NCBI GenBank assembly: GCA_029262355.1
Contig: JAJCZO010000414.1
Coordinates: forward strand, 1 to 32,970
From: Deltaproteobacteria bacterium
GTDB lineage: Bacteria; Desulfobacterota; Binatia; UBA12015
Reading direction: 5' to 3'
DNA length: 32,970 nt
Below the pieces are notes generated by a model, which was given only the letters and a program-made list of their open reading frames with translations, had not been told where the DNA came from and searched no databases. Positions 26,787 to 32,970 of the stretch are shown one piece after another. Position numbers and translations under genes: made by a program. Numbering within the stretch: position 1 is the first letter of the stretch; every line of letters begins with the position of its first letter.

Positions 26787-27890
26787 GTGTGGGGTGGGAC
26801 GACATGGAGGATTCTGTTCGGGCTCCTCGTGCTGTGCGCGACGGCCGCCTCCTTGGCGCTGCCAGCTTCGGCGCGGGAATGGGTCGAGGAAGACTTCGGC
26901 CAGCTGCCGGTCGCCGTCTATACGTTCACGCTTCCCGACGAGGGCCACCCCGGCCAGGCACGTACGGTCATCGGCGACCTCACCAGTTACGCGCCCACCA
27001 CCGGCGACACGTTCTACGACGTCGGACGGTACTACGGCCTGGGTCACAACGAGATGGTGGGCGCCAACCCGGGGGTCGACGAATGGATCCCCGCGCAGGC
27101 AAACGCCAACATCGTGCTCCCGACGCAGTGGATCCTGCCTTGCTGTCGCTACGAGGGCCTCGTCATCAACATCCCCGAGATGCGGCTCTACTATTATCCG
27201 CCCCACAAGAACGGCGAGGCCCGGACCGTCGTCACGCATCCCGTCGGGCTCGGTCGCACCCAGTGGCGCACCCCGCAGGGTGAGTTTCGGGTGACGGAGA
27301 AGACGAAAGACCCGACGTGGGTCATCCCCGAGTCGATCCGCCAAGAGCGAATCGAGGAGAAGGGCTACAGCGAGAAGCTGATCAAGGGAGGAACCCCGGA
27401 GAATCCGCTCGGGGAGTACCGCATGCGCCTCTCCATCCCGCTGTACGCGATCCACGGAACGAACATCCCCTGGGGGGTGGGGATGTCGGTGAGCCATGGG
27501 TGCCTTCGCATGTACCCCGAAGACATCGACCGCCTCTACCCACGGACGCCGGTCGGGACGACCGGCGAGTTCGCGTATGAGACCGTGAAGATCGGTGAGC
27601 GGCACGGCCGCGTCTACGTCGAGGTCCATGACGACATCTACGGACAGCAGCCCGGACGTTGGCGCCACGCGGTCTCGGAACTCGAATCGAAGGGGCTGCT
27701 GGACCTGGTGGACGAGGCCAAGCTCCACACCGCGATCTCCGAAGTGCGAGGCATTCCGGTCGACGTGTCCCGCAACGACCTGCATCTCGTCGACACTCGA
27801 CCTGGTGTGTTCCGCCCGAAGGCAACGAACGAGATCGATGCCGACGACCCGTACTCCCGCCCGAAGCAGCCCGCAGACGATGGTGGATGA
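26787..27890 (+). CDS. L,D-transpeptidase (YkuD) with LysM-like domain
   Basis: A 367-residue exported protein: signal peptide (about 1-29, ending PASA), a LysM-like segment (about 68-118) of the form YAPTTGDTFYDVGRYY...NPGVDEWIP, then a YkuD catalytic domain (about 122-265). The active-site motif is complete: His223 in HGTNIPW and Ser236-His-Gly-Cys239-Leu-Arg241. Such enzymes use tetrapeptide stems for 3-3 cross-links or to attach proteins to peptidoglycan. The C-terminal about 100 residues form an extra domain I do not recognise. GTG at 26787 is in frame and follows CGGGA; upstream in-frame starts would run through the divergent promoter region. It faces the S11 carboxypeptidase across 100 bp. 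Confidence 0.93.
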   Translation: MWGGTTWRILFGLLVLCATAASLALPASAREWVEEDFGQLPVAVYTFTLPDEGHPGQARTVIGDLTSYAPTTGDTFYDVGRYYGLGHNEMVGANPGVDEWIPAQANANIVLPTQWILPCCRYEGLVINIPEMRLYYYPPHKNGEARTVVTHPVGLGRTQWRTPQGEFRVTEKTKDPTWVIPESIRQERIEEKGYSEKLIKGGTPENPLGEYRMRLSIPLYAIHGTNIPWGVGMSVSHGCLRMYPEDIDRLYPRTPVGTTGEFAYETVKIGERHGRVYVEVHDDIYGQQPGRWRHAVSELESKGLLDLVDEAKLHTAISEVRGIPVDVSRNDLHLVDTRPGVFRPKATNEIDADDPYSRPKQPADDGG

Positions 27891-27928
27891 TACTCCCCGA
27901 GCCGCTCGCGCCGACCGCCTGGTGACGG

Positions 27929-27958
27929 CGACCCCCGCGAGCGCGCTCGCGGGGGTCG
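27929..27958. terminator. 30-bp perfect palindrome between convergent genes
   Basis: The sequence from 27929 to 27958 is a perfect palindrome (arms CGACCCCCGCGAG and CTCGCGGGGGTCG around CGCG), lying 39 bp after the L,D-transpeptidase stop and 20 bp before the end of the minus-strand small gene. As RNA it gives a 13-bp GC-rich stem with a 4-nt loop in either direction. There is no U-tract, so a bidirectional terminator is inferred from position. Confidence 0.65.
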
Positions 27959-27978
27959 TCAAGAACTACTTTGGACGA

Positions 27979-28374
27979 TCAGTGCGCCTGCGCCCCTTCT
28001 TGGACCGGGCTCGGTGGCACTACCGGTGCCTGCGCCCTGTCGTCGCGCCAACGGTGAAGCCCTTGGCGAATGTAGTCCGGGTTCATGTCGACGATCTGGC
28101 AGATGTTCTCGAAAGAGAACAGCCAGCGTTTGTCCGGGGACATGATCCACTCGTACGATTCAGCGAAGAGCTGCTTGCCGCGCAGATCATTGGTGTGCGC
28201 GTATTTCTGGAAGCAATCGATTGCGTCCTCGAGGACGGCGAGCATCAAACGGCGCTCGCGATCGAAACCTGCCTCTTTGCGGAAGAACGAGAAGAACTGA
28301 CCAGGCAGGAGAACATCCGGTTCAAATAAACCACCCGACCTGTCCTGGATTGCGGCCCCACGAGTTCGCATCAT
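27979..28374 (-). CDS. Small conserved-looking protein with possible C-terminal HTH
   Basis: A 131-residue protein of unknown function. After a polar N-terminus, residues 37-110 are dense and helical: FDRERRLMLAVLEDAIDCFQ, then RGKQLFAESYEWIMSPDKRW, LFSFENICQIVDMNPDY and IRQGLHRWR. The FSFENIC...NPDYIRQGL part resembles a helix-turn-helix unit, and I recall similar short proteins as hypothetical in deltaproteobacterial genomes; both points are pattern-based. The tail is Pro/Gln-rich. The frame is open upstream to 28638, but the ATG pair at 28374/28371 sits next to AAGGGGG, so the start is placed there. It is convergent with the L,D-transpeptidase and divergent from the one-TM protein. Confidence 0.8.
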   Translation of the reverse strand: MMRTRGAAIQDRSGGLFEPDVLLPGQFFSFFRKEAGFDRERRLMLAVLEDAIDCFQKYAHTNDLRGKQLFAESYEWIMSPDKRWLFSFENICQIVDMNPDYIRQGLHRWRDDRAQAPVVPPSPVQEGAQAH

Positions 28375-28522
28375 ACCCCCTTGCAGTGAACTCCAAATCA
28401 CGCCCGAGAAAGGCACGTATACCCTTTGTCTACGGCTCCCCCCGGAAGCGCCGGACGCTAACGCGGTCTCCCTCGACGCGCAAAATGATTTCCACTGATT
28501 TCTATCATGAGCCCAGCTAATT

Positions 28523-28559
28523 TGCGATCCAGAAGACCCTCTCGAGCGTTGGGATCGCA
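28523..28559. repeat. 8-bp inverted repeat overlapping a -35 box
   Basis: TGCGATCC (28523-28530) and GGATCGCA (28552-28559) are perfect inverted copies separated by 21 bp. The right arm overlaps the candidate -35 element of the next gene. It could be a binding site for a dimeric regulator or a chance stem. Confidence 0.4.
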
Positions 28560-28577
28560 GTTTTAGTGCGCTATACG
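28549..28577 (+). promoter_or_regulatory. Candidate sigma70-type promoter of the one-TM protein gene
   Basis: TTGGGA (28549-28554) and TATACG (28572-28577) are spaced by exactly 17 bp, about 60 bp before the ATG at 28637. Each hexamer matches consensus at 4 of 6 positions. Confidence 0.45.
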
Positions 28578-28636
28578 CGTCGCGAGGCGCTCCTAGGGCG
28601 CCGGCTCCGCACATAACTACGAGGAAGAGGCACGCC

Positions 28637-29068
28637 ATGGTCGATACGCCAGCTCCATCAAATCAAACTTCAAGCGGCGGGAGCACTGCCGGCGCAATGA
28701 TCGGGTGGGGCCTTCTGGGCGTCGCGACGCTCGGCTTTGTGTGGTTCGTCGTGACCCAGATCGGCGCCGGCTGGGAAGGCCGCGAAACCGAGGCTCAAGA
28801 GATCGTTCAGAATTACAAGAGCCCCGAGATGCAGTACACGCTGAAGGATCAACTGATCGAGTTCGGCAATCAGGCACGCGCCAAGGGACGCTTCGTCGGA
28901 ACCTTTGCATGGAGCACGACCCAGGACGAAGGCCCGCTGTACCGGGTCTCGCTCGTCTGGAAGGAGGACAGCGCCACACAGAAGGCTTCGTGGCTCGTCG
29001 ACCTTCAGGACGGCTCGATCAAACCCGAGGGCAAGCAGGCCGAAGGGTTCATGAAGCCTCCGACCTGA
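28637..29068 (+). CDS. Single-TM protein of unknown function
   Basis: A 143-residue protein. A polar, Ser/Gly-rich N-terminus (1-19) is followed by one membrane helix (about 21-42) and a soluble domain (about 50-135). The domain contains QYTLKDQLIEFGNQARAKG and then alternating beta-like stretches (RFVGTFAWSTTQDEGPLYRV, SLVWKEDSATQKASWLVDL). I do not recognise the family. ATG at 28637 follows GAAGAGG with good spacing. It is monocistronic as far as the window shows, with its own likely promoter and a stable hairpin at its end. The topology suggests a membrane-anchored protein with the soluble part in the periplasm. Confidence 0.83.
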   Translation: MVDTPAPSNQTSSGGSTAGAMIGWGLLGVATLGFVWFVVTQIGAGWEGRETEAQEIVQNYKSPEMQYTLKDQLIEFGNQARAKGRFVGTFAWSTTQDEGPLYRVSLVWKEDSATQKASWLVDLQDGSIKPEGKQAEGFMKPPT

Positions 29069-29081
29069 GGTCCAACCGCGC

Positions 29082-29101
29082 GGCGGGCCTACGGGCCCGC
29101 C
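29082..29101. terminator. Hairpin with UACG tetraloop between convergent genes
   Basis: GGCGGGCC-TACG-GGCCCGCC forms an 8-bp GC stem closed by C(UACG)G, a very stable UNCG-type tetraloop in the plus-strand RNA. It fills the 36-bp gap between the one-TM protein stop and the glutamate-cysteine ligase stop. No U-tract is present. Confidence 0.6.
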
Positions 29102-29104
29102 ACA

Positions 29105-30496
29105 TCACGCGCCCGGGTTTCGGTAGGCGGCGTAGTCGATCAACCAGCGGGCTCCATCACTCACGCCCTCATGGCCGTTCCACTCGGCCAGGAACTCCTC
29201 AGCAAGCGTGACACCGCGGTCCACCCGAGAGCGGACCGGATCGACGTAGATCTCTTCGGTCTGACCAGACGCATTCCGGCAGTCTTGGCGGCGTAGTCCC
29301 TCGGCCGCGATGTCGACGAGCTCCCGAGCCAGATCCCCGACCTTGTGGCGCTTGGCCACGGCCTGAAAACCCTCGCGGTACGTGCGGTGAAGGATCTCGA
29401 CGCGCTCTGCGAAGGACCATTCCTTCACGAGATCCCACGCTCCCTCCATGCAGTCGTCGTCGTACAGAACGCCCTTGGAAATGGCGGAGAGTGCGAGCAT
29501 CGACTCTGGCGGCTGACTGTCCGCCATCCGGAGCTCGATGTAGGTCTTGAGCCGCGTTTCGGGAAACAGCGTGGACAGGTGGAGAGCGAAGTCGCCCACG
29601 GTCGCGCGCAGCTCGCCCACGCCCGCTTTCCAGAACTGCCGGAAGGGCACGCCGGTGAGGTCGTGGTAGTCCTGGCCCCGCTTGACGAAGTACATCGGCG
29701 CGTCGAGCGCCCAGTCGACATAGTCTTCGAATCCGGCTTGGTCGGAGAAGACGAAGGGCAACATGCCACAACGCAGGGGGTCGGTATCGGTCCAGATCTG
29801 CCCACGAAACGAAAGATAGCCCGTGGGCCGGCCATCGCAGACGGGGGAGTTCGCGAAGATCGCGTTCATCACCGGCGCCAGCCCGGTCGACAGCCGCATC
29901 TTGCGCAGGGCGTCGGCCTCGCTGCGGTAATCCAGATTCACCTGAACCGTCGCGGTCTGCTTCATCATTCGCTGACCGTAGCTCCCGACCTTCTCCATGT
30001 AGGGAGCCATGATGCCGTAGCGCTTCTTGGGCACCCACTCGATCTCCTCGAGGGTAGACAGCGGCTGGATCCCCAAGCTCAGGAACTCGACACCCAGCGG
30101 CTCCGCAACGACGGTGATCTCGTCCACGTGCTCGTCCAGCTCGACCTGAGCCTCATGCAGGTTTTCACACGCGCGTCCGGACAGCTCGAGCTGGCCGCCC
30201 GGCTCGAGAGTGATGTCACCACCCGGTCGCGAAAGACCGATGACTCGGCCTTCTTCCTCCTGCGGCTCCCAGCCAAACCGGTCAGCCAAGCCCCAAAGAA
30301 GCTTCTCGATTCCCCGATCGCCGCTGAAGGGAACCGCGGCGCCCGTCTCCCGGTCGACCGCGACCTTCTCGTATTCCGTGCCGATACGGAACTCGTCGCG
30401 CGTCTTCGAGCCGCGCTCGAAGTGCTCGATGAGCTGATCGAGACTTTCGATCGGCGCCGCGTCGGGTCCACTCAGATCGGCGATATAGTCACTCAT
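29105..30496 (-). CDS. gshA: Glutamate-cysteine ligase, plant/alphaproteobacterial type (GCS2-like)
   Basis: A 463-residue glutamate-cysteine ligase, the first enzyme of glutathione synthesis: Glu + Cys + ATP to gamma-glutamylcysteine. Recognisable segments are RIGTEYEKVAVD (37-48), GGDITLEPGGQLELSG, the YMEKVGSYGQRMMKQTATVQVNLDY block, GRPTGYLSFRGQIW and TYIELRMADSQPPE. Length matches plant-like ligases. The frame is open upstream to 30718, but the ATG at 30496 gives the expected N-terminus; there is no clear Shine-Dalgarno. No glutathione synthetase is in the window. The upstream gene on the same strand is an L,D-transpeptidase 128 bp away. Confidence 0.95.
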   Translation of the reverse strand: MSDYIADLSGPDAAPIESLDQLIEHFERGSKTRDEFRIGTEYEKVAVDRETGAAVPFSGDRGIEKLLWGLADRFGWEPQEEEGRVIGLSRPGGDITLEPGGQLELSGRACENLHEAQVELDEHVDEITVVAEPLGVEFLSLGIQPLSTLEEIEWVPKKRYGIMAPYMEKVGSYGQRMMKQTATVQVNLDYRSEADALRKMRLSTGLAPVMNAIFANSPVCDGRPTGYLSFRGQIWTDTDPLRCGMLPFVFSDQAGFEDYVDWALDAPMYFVKRGQDYHDLTGVPFRQFWKAGVGELRATVGDFALHLSTLFPETRLKTYIELRMADSQPPESMLALSAISKGVLYDDDCMEGAWDLVKEWSFAERVEILHRTYREGFQAVAKRHKVGDLARELVDIAAEGLRRQDCRNASGQTEEIYVDPVRSRVDRGVTLAEEFLAEWNGHEGVSDGARWLIDYAAYRNPGA

Positions 30497-30624
30497 GAGG
30501 CGGTTCGAATCGGGCTCCCCGGCGCTGCGTGCGCGACCGACGCGACTCGATACCTCCGAACCGTAGAGGCCACCTACGCCCGTGGCAAATCCACCCCCGC
30601 CCGGCTCGACCGGCGATGTCGGTA

Positions 30625-31254
30625 TCAGTCTTCGATGAGCACCAGGGTGCCCGGCGGCACGGTGGAGTACAGCTCGCGCACGTCCTCGTCGAGCAGCGAA
30701 ACGCACCCATACGTCCAATCCACGCCGCCCCGGTTCAGAATCGGCTCGTCACTGCCGTGGATGCCGATCTGGCTGCCGGGGCCGGTGGGGACGAGTCCGG
30801 CAGCGCGGGCCGCGCGGTGCACCTCGCGATCGCGCAGGTTGGGGTAGTCCAGCAGGATGAACCGTGACCAGCGGGGGTGCCGGCGGCGACCGACCATCCG
30901 GTACAGGCCGAGAGGGGTTTTTCGGTCCCCTTCGTAGAGCTTGTCGCCCGGATTCCGGCCGAACGAGATGTCGTGGTAGGTCCGCATCCACTCGCCCTTA
31001 CGGTAGACCGAGACGGTCCGGCAGGAGCGCTTTACGAGGACGAACCACCTCTCGCCGCGGGCCCATTCCAACGGCGCGCGCTCATCGGAAACGACCTCGC
31101 GGACGGGTCCGGGCGACTCCGCCTTCTTTGGAAGAGCGCACCCCATCGCGAGCGAAAAGCCCACGGTGCCGAGCACCAGCCACCCCGCCAATCCACCACG
31201 AAACCCGTTCACCGGTACCGTTATCCGGCCAGCCCGCGTAGGTTGCAACGCCAT
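30625..31254 (-). CDS. L,D-transpeptidase (ErfK/YafK-like), exported
   Basis: A 209-residue exported protein with a YkuD domain (about 69-208). An N-terminal hydrophobic segment ends in SLAMGC (Cys39), a weak lipobox, so it may be a lipoprotein or simply secreted. Catalytic-site residues are His166 in GIHGSDE and Cys184 in DWTYGCVSL. This differs from the usual SHGCxR but fits the YafK-like branch, which reads DWTxGCIAL. The DRKTPLGLY stretch (110-118) is a family landmark. ATG at 31254 is the most upstream plausible start; a GTG at residue 15 is an alternative. Divergent from the flavin reductase gene by 66 bp. Confidence 0.88.
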   Translation of the reverse strand: MALQPTRAGRITVPVNGFRGGLAGWLVLGTVGFSLAMGCALPKKAESPGPVREVVSDERAPLEWARGERWFVLVKRSCRTVSVYRKGEWMRTYHDISFGRNPGDKLYEGDRKTPLGLYRMVGRRRHPRWSRFILLDYPNLRDREVHRAARAAGLVPTGPGSQIGIHGSDEPILNRGGVDWTYGCVSLLDEDVRELYSTVPPGTLVLIED

Positions 31255-31320
31255 TGGACAAGGGTGGCCTCGCAGTTAAAGAGACCTCCGCTCAACAAAA
31301 TCCTCAAGGGAGATCAGAAC

Positions 31321-31800
31321 ATGGCAGTCGATCCGCAAGAGTTCCGTGGCGTCATGGGCCACTTCGCAACCGGGGTGACCGTGATCACAACCCACGACGG
31401 CAACGGCCAACTCTTCGGCCTGACCGCGAACGCCGTCAGTTCGGTATCGCTGAGTCCTCCCTTACTGCTCTGCTGCGTCGACAAGAAGGCCGAGAGCTAC
31501 GCAGCCTTCGGCGCGTCAAAGATCTTCGCGGTCAACATCCTATCGAACGAGCAGGAGGTCCTCTCCCGAAAATTCTCGAAGTCCGGCGGAGACAAGTTCG
31601 AGGGCGTCGGCTACCGCGCGGGAAAGGGCGGCGCGCCCGTTCTAAACGGGGTGCTGGCCCACCTCGAGTGTGAGGTCCGCTACGACTTCGACGCCGGCGA
31701 TCACACGATCTACGTCGGCGAGCCGATCGACATGGCGATGGATCAAGAAACCGACCCGCTGCTCTACTTCCGCGGGGGGTACCGGAACCTGCGCGCATGA
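31321..31800 (+). CDS. Flavin reductase-like FMN-binding split-barrel protein
   Basis: A 159-residue protein of the flavin reductase domain family, which uses NAD(P)H to reduce FMN or FAD, often for a two-component monooxygenase. Family landmarks: FRGVMGHFATGVTVITT (8-24), GLTANAVSSVSLSPPLLLCC (33-52) and the LECEVRYDFDAGDHTIYVGEP segment. Length is normal. ATG at 31321 follows AAGGGAG. Its stop overlaps the next start as ATGA. No monooxygenase partner lies within the window. Confidence 0.94.
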   Translation: MAVDPQEFRGVMGHFATGVTVITTHDGNGQLFGLTANAVSSVSLSPPLLLCCVDKKAESYAAFGASKIFAVNILSNEQEVLSRKFSKSGGDKFEGVGYRAGKGGAPVLNGVLAHLECEVRYDFDAGDHTIYVGEPIDMAMDQETDPLLYFRGGYRNLRA

Positions 31801-32777
31801 GTCGCCTCTCGCGACGCGGGGCCGCTCTGCTGGGGGCGCTCGCTTTCATCGCTGTGGGCTGCACCCAAGGGGCAGACGACGGCGGCAGCACTTTCAAAGT
31901 CGGGCTCCTCACACCCGGGCCGGTCAGCGATGGCGGGTGGAACGCCGGTGCGTACGAGGCCTTGCAAGAGATCAAACGGGAGCTGGGCGCCGAAGTGAGC
32001 AACCAACAGGTCGCCACCCCTGCCGACTTCGAACAGGGCTTTCGGGGCTACGCGCAGCAAGGCTTCGCGATCGTTTTCGGTCATGGCTTCGAGTTCCAGG
32101 ACCCCGCCCTGCGGGCCGCGAACGACTTCCCGAACACCGACTTCGTCGTGAGCTCCGGAAGCGTCTCGGCCAGGAACGTGGCCTCACTCCAATTCGATCT
32201 GGACCAGGCGACGTATCTCGCTGGCATGCTGGCCGCGTCGCTGTCCGAGACCGGGCGCGCCGGCTGCATCGGCGGCATCGAGCTACCCGTCATCAAGAAG
32301 ACCTTCGACGGCTTCATCGCTGGAGCAAAGAGCGTCAATTCAGACTTCGTGGTTTCGACCGCATATACCGGCAACTTCGAAGACGTTGCCGCCGCGCGCG
32401 CGGCCGCGAGCGCCATGATCGCCCAGGGAGCCGACTTCCTGATTCACAACGCTGACGCCGCCGGATTGGGTGTGTTCCAGGCGGCGAAAGACCACGGGAT
32501 CCTCGCGTTCGGCACCAATGGCGACCAGAGCAGCGCGGCTCCCGAGACCGTGCTCGCAAGTGCCGTCATCTCGATCCCGGCCGCGTTCCTACAGGTCGCC
32601 CGCGAGTCGAAAGACAAGCACTTCGAAGGCCGGGTCATCCAGGAAGGGCTCGCGGAGGGCGCGATCCAGCTGATCTACAACCCCCGACTCGAGAGCCGCG
32701 TCCCAGCCGCGGTCAAGGCCAAGGTCGCGGCCGCCGAAGAGAAAATCCGCCTGGGAAAGCTTGAGGTGACCCCGTGA
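31797..32777 (+). CDS. BMP-family (PnrA/Med-like) substrate-binding lipoprotein
   Basis: A 326-residue basic-membrane-protein family binding protein, usually the receptor of nucleoside ABC importers. Signal peptide with the lipobox-like IAVGC (Cys22). The family pattern is clear: [20 protein letters not shown] (36-55), [10 protein letters not shown]-like [26 protein letters not shown]-like [11 protein letters not shown], and [20 protein letters not shown]. It starts on the flavin reductase stop (ATGA) and its stop overlaps the glmU GTG (GTGA). ATPase and permease genes are not present within the window. Confidence 0.93.
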   Translation: MSRLSRRGAALLGALAFIAVGCTQGADDGGSTFKVGLLTPGPVSDGGWNAGAYEALQEIKRELGAEVSNQQVATPADFEQGFRGYAQQGFAIVFGHGFEFQDPALRAANDFPNTDFVVSSGSVSARNVASLQFDLDQATYLAGMLAASLSETGRAGCIGGIELPVIKKTFDGFIAGAKSVNSDFVVSTAYTGNFEDVAAARAAASAMIAQGADFLIHNADAAGLGVFQAAKDHGILAFGTNGDQSSAAPETVLASAVISIPAAFLQVARESKDKHFEGRVIQEGLAEGAIQLIYNPRLESRVPAAVKAKVAAAEEKIRLGKLEVTP

Positions 32778-32970
32778 GCGATACACGAGATCTGGCCATC
32801 GTCATTCTGGCTGCCGGCAAGGGCACGCGGATGAAATCCGCCCACGCCAAGGTCGTCTTCCCACTTGGGGGCCGCCCGCTCGTTCTGCACGTCCTCGAAG
32901 CGTGCAAGCCGCTCGGCGCCGAGCGCACGGTGGTGGTCGTGGGGCATCAAGCCGAGTCGGTCGAGAAAGC
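32774..32970 (+). CDS. glmU: GlmU N-terminus (UDP-GlcNAc pyrophosphorylase), partial
   Basis: The first about 65 residues of a nucleotidyltransferase; the rest is beyond the right edge. The GlmU signature [11 protein letters not shown] is intact (about residues 12-22), followed by [19 protein letters not shown] and [10 protein letters not shown]. GlmU makes UDP-N-acetylglucosamine for peptidoglycan and LPS. GTG at 32774 overlaps the BMP stop. The acetyltransferase half cannot be checked, so a single-domain NTP transferase remains possible. Confidence 0.85.
   Translation, partial: MSDTRDLAIVILAAGKGTRMKSAHAKVVFPLGGRPLVLHVLEACKPLGAERTVVVVGHQAESVEK

Noticed and set aside
26712-27962. A 416-codon minus-strand open frame antisense to the L,D-transpeptidase.
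   Set aside because: The opposite strand holds a complete LysM/YkuD protein; this frame has no recognisable feature.
28375-28548. Search for a tRNA or small RNA gene in the gap between the 131-residue protein and the one-TM protein.
   Set aside because: No cloverleaf, anticodon arm or convincing terminator; only the inverted repeat and promoter described were found.
29345-30847. A 500-codon plus-strand open frame antisense to glutamate-cysteine ligase.
   Set aside because: Antisense shadow of a gene with recognisable ligase motifs; no motif of its own.

Overview
The window is GC-rich, densely coded DNA with short intergenic gaps and many 1-13 nt gene overlaps. Gene content points to a Gram-negative bacterium of the broad deltaproteobacterial kind (Myxococcota, Desulfobacterota or Binatota-like). 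The pointers are a lipoprotein-like PQQ propeller with a Cys-rich tail of C-x-D-x-N-x-C-T type, a NorD/NorQ pair, a thiolase-like/DUF35 pair, YfhO and YqgE. That placement is inference; no rRNA or other decisive marker is present. I saw no tRNA, rRNA, CRISPR array, insertion sequence or phage gene.

Layout. 1-1278 (-): N-terminal part of an amidase-signature hydrolase. 1498-9484 (+): a five-gene MoxR/Bat-type operon (DUF4175-like membrane protein, MoxR ATPase, DUF58 protein, BatA-like VWA protein, large VWA/GATase-like protein), followed by a ferredoxin at 9579. 9960-15728: a second, different AAA+/VWA system, a NorD/CbbO-family protein and a NorQ/CbbQ-family ATPase, both on the minus strand. 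They are separated by a plus-strand half-size TauE-like permease and a secreted CCxC protein; the ATPase gene follows yqgE. 15762-18132 (+): an MFS transporter and a membrane-anchored SGNH hydrolase. 18330-19915 (-): a thiolase-like protein without the thiolase cysteine, translationally coupled to a DUF35 Zn-ribbon/OB protein. 19916-20488: a long non-coding stretch with a strong inverted repeat, then a frameshifted ECF sigma remnant. 20508-25385 (+): PQQ propeller protein, rhomboid protease, YfhO-type membrane protein. 25367-27890: divergent D,D-carboxypeptidase and LysM/L,D-transpeptidase genes. 27979-29068: a small conserved-looking protein (-) and a one-TM protein (+). 29105-31254 (-): glutamate-cysteine ligase and a second L,D-transpeptidase. 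31321-32970 (+): flavin reductase-like protein, BMP-type binding lipoprotein and the start of glmU, joined by 4-nt overlaps.

How the parts fit. The two AAA+/VWA systems probably act as metallochaperone- or activase-like machines on unknown clients. Neither has its textbook client (Rubisco, nitric oxide reductase, methanol dehydrogenase) in the window, and a ferredoxin lies between them. The carboxypeptidase can make the tetrapeptide stems that L,D-transpeptidases use, so 25.4-27.9 kb is a peptidoglycan-remodelling locus. Several convergent gene pairs are separated by GC-rich hairpins without U-tracts, probably bidirectional transcription stops.
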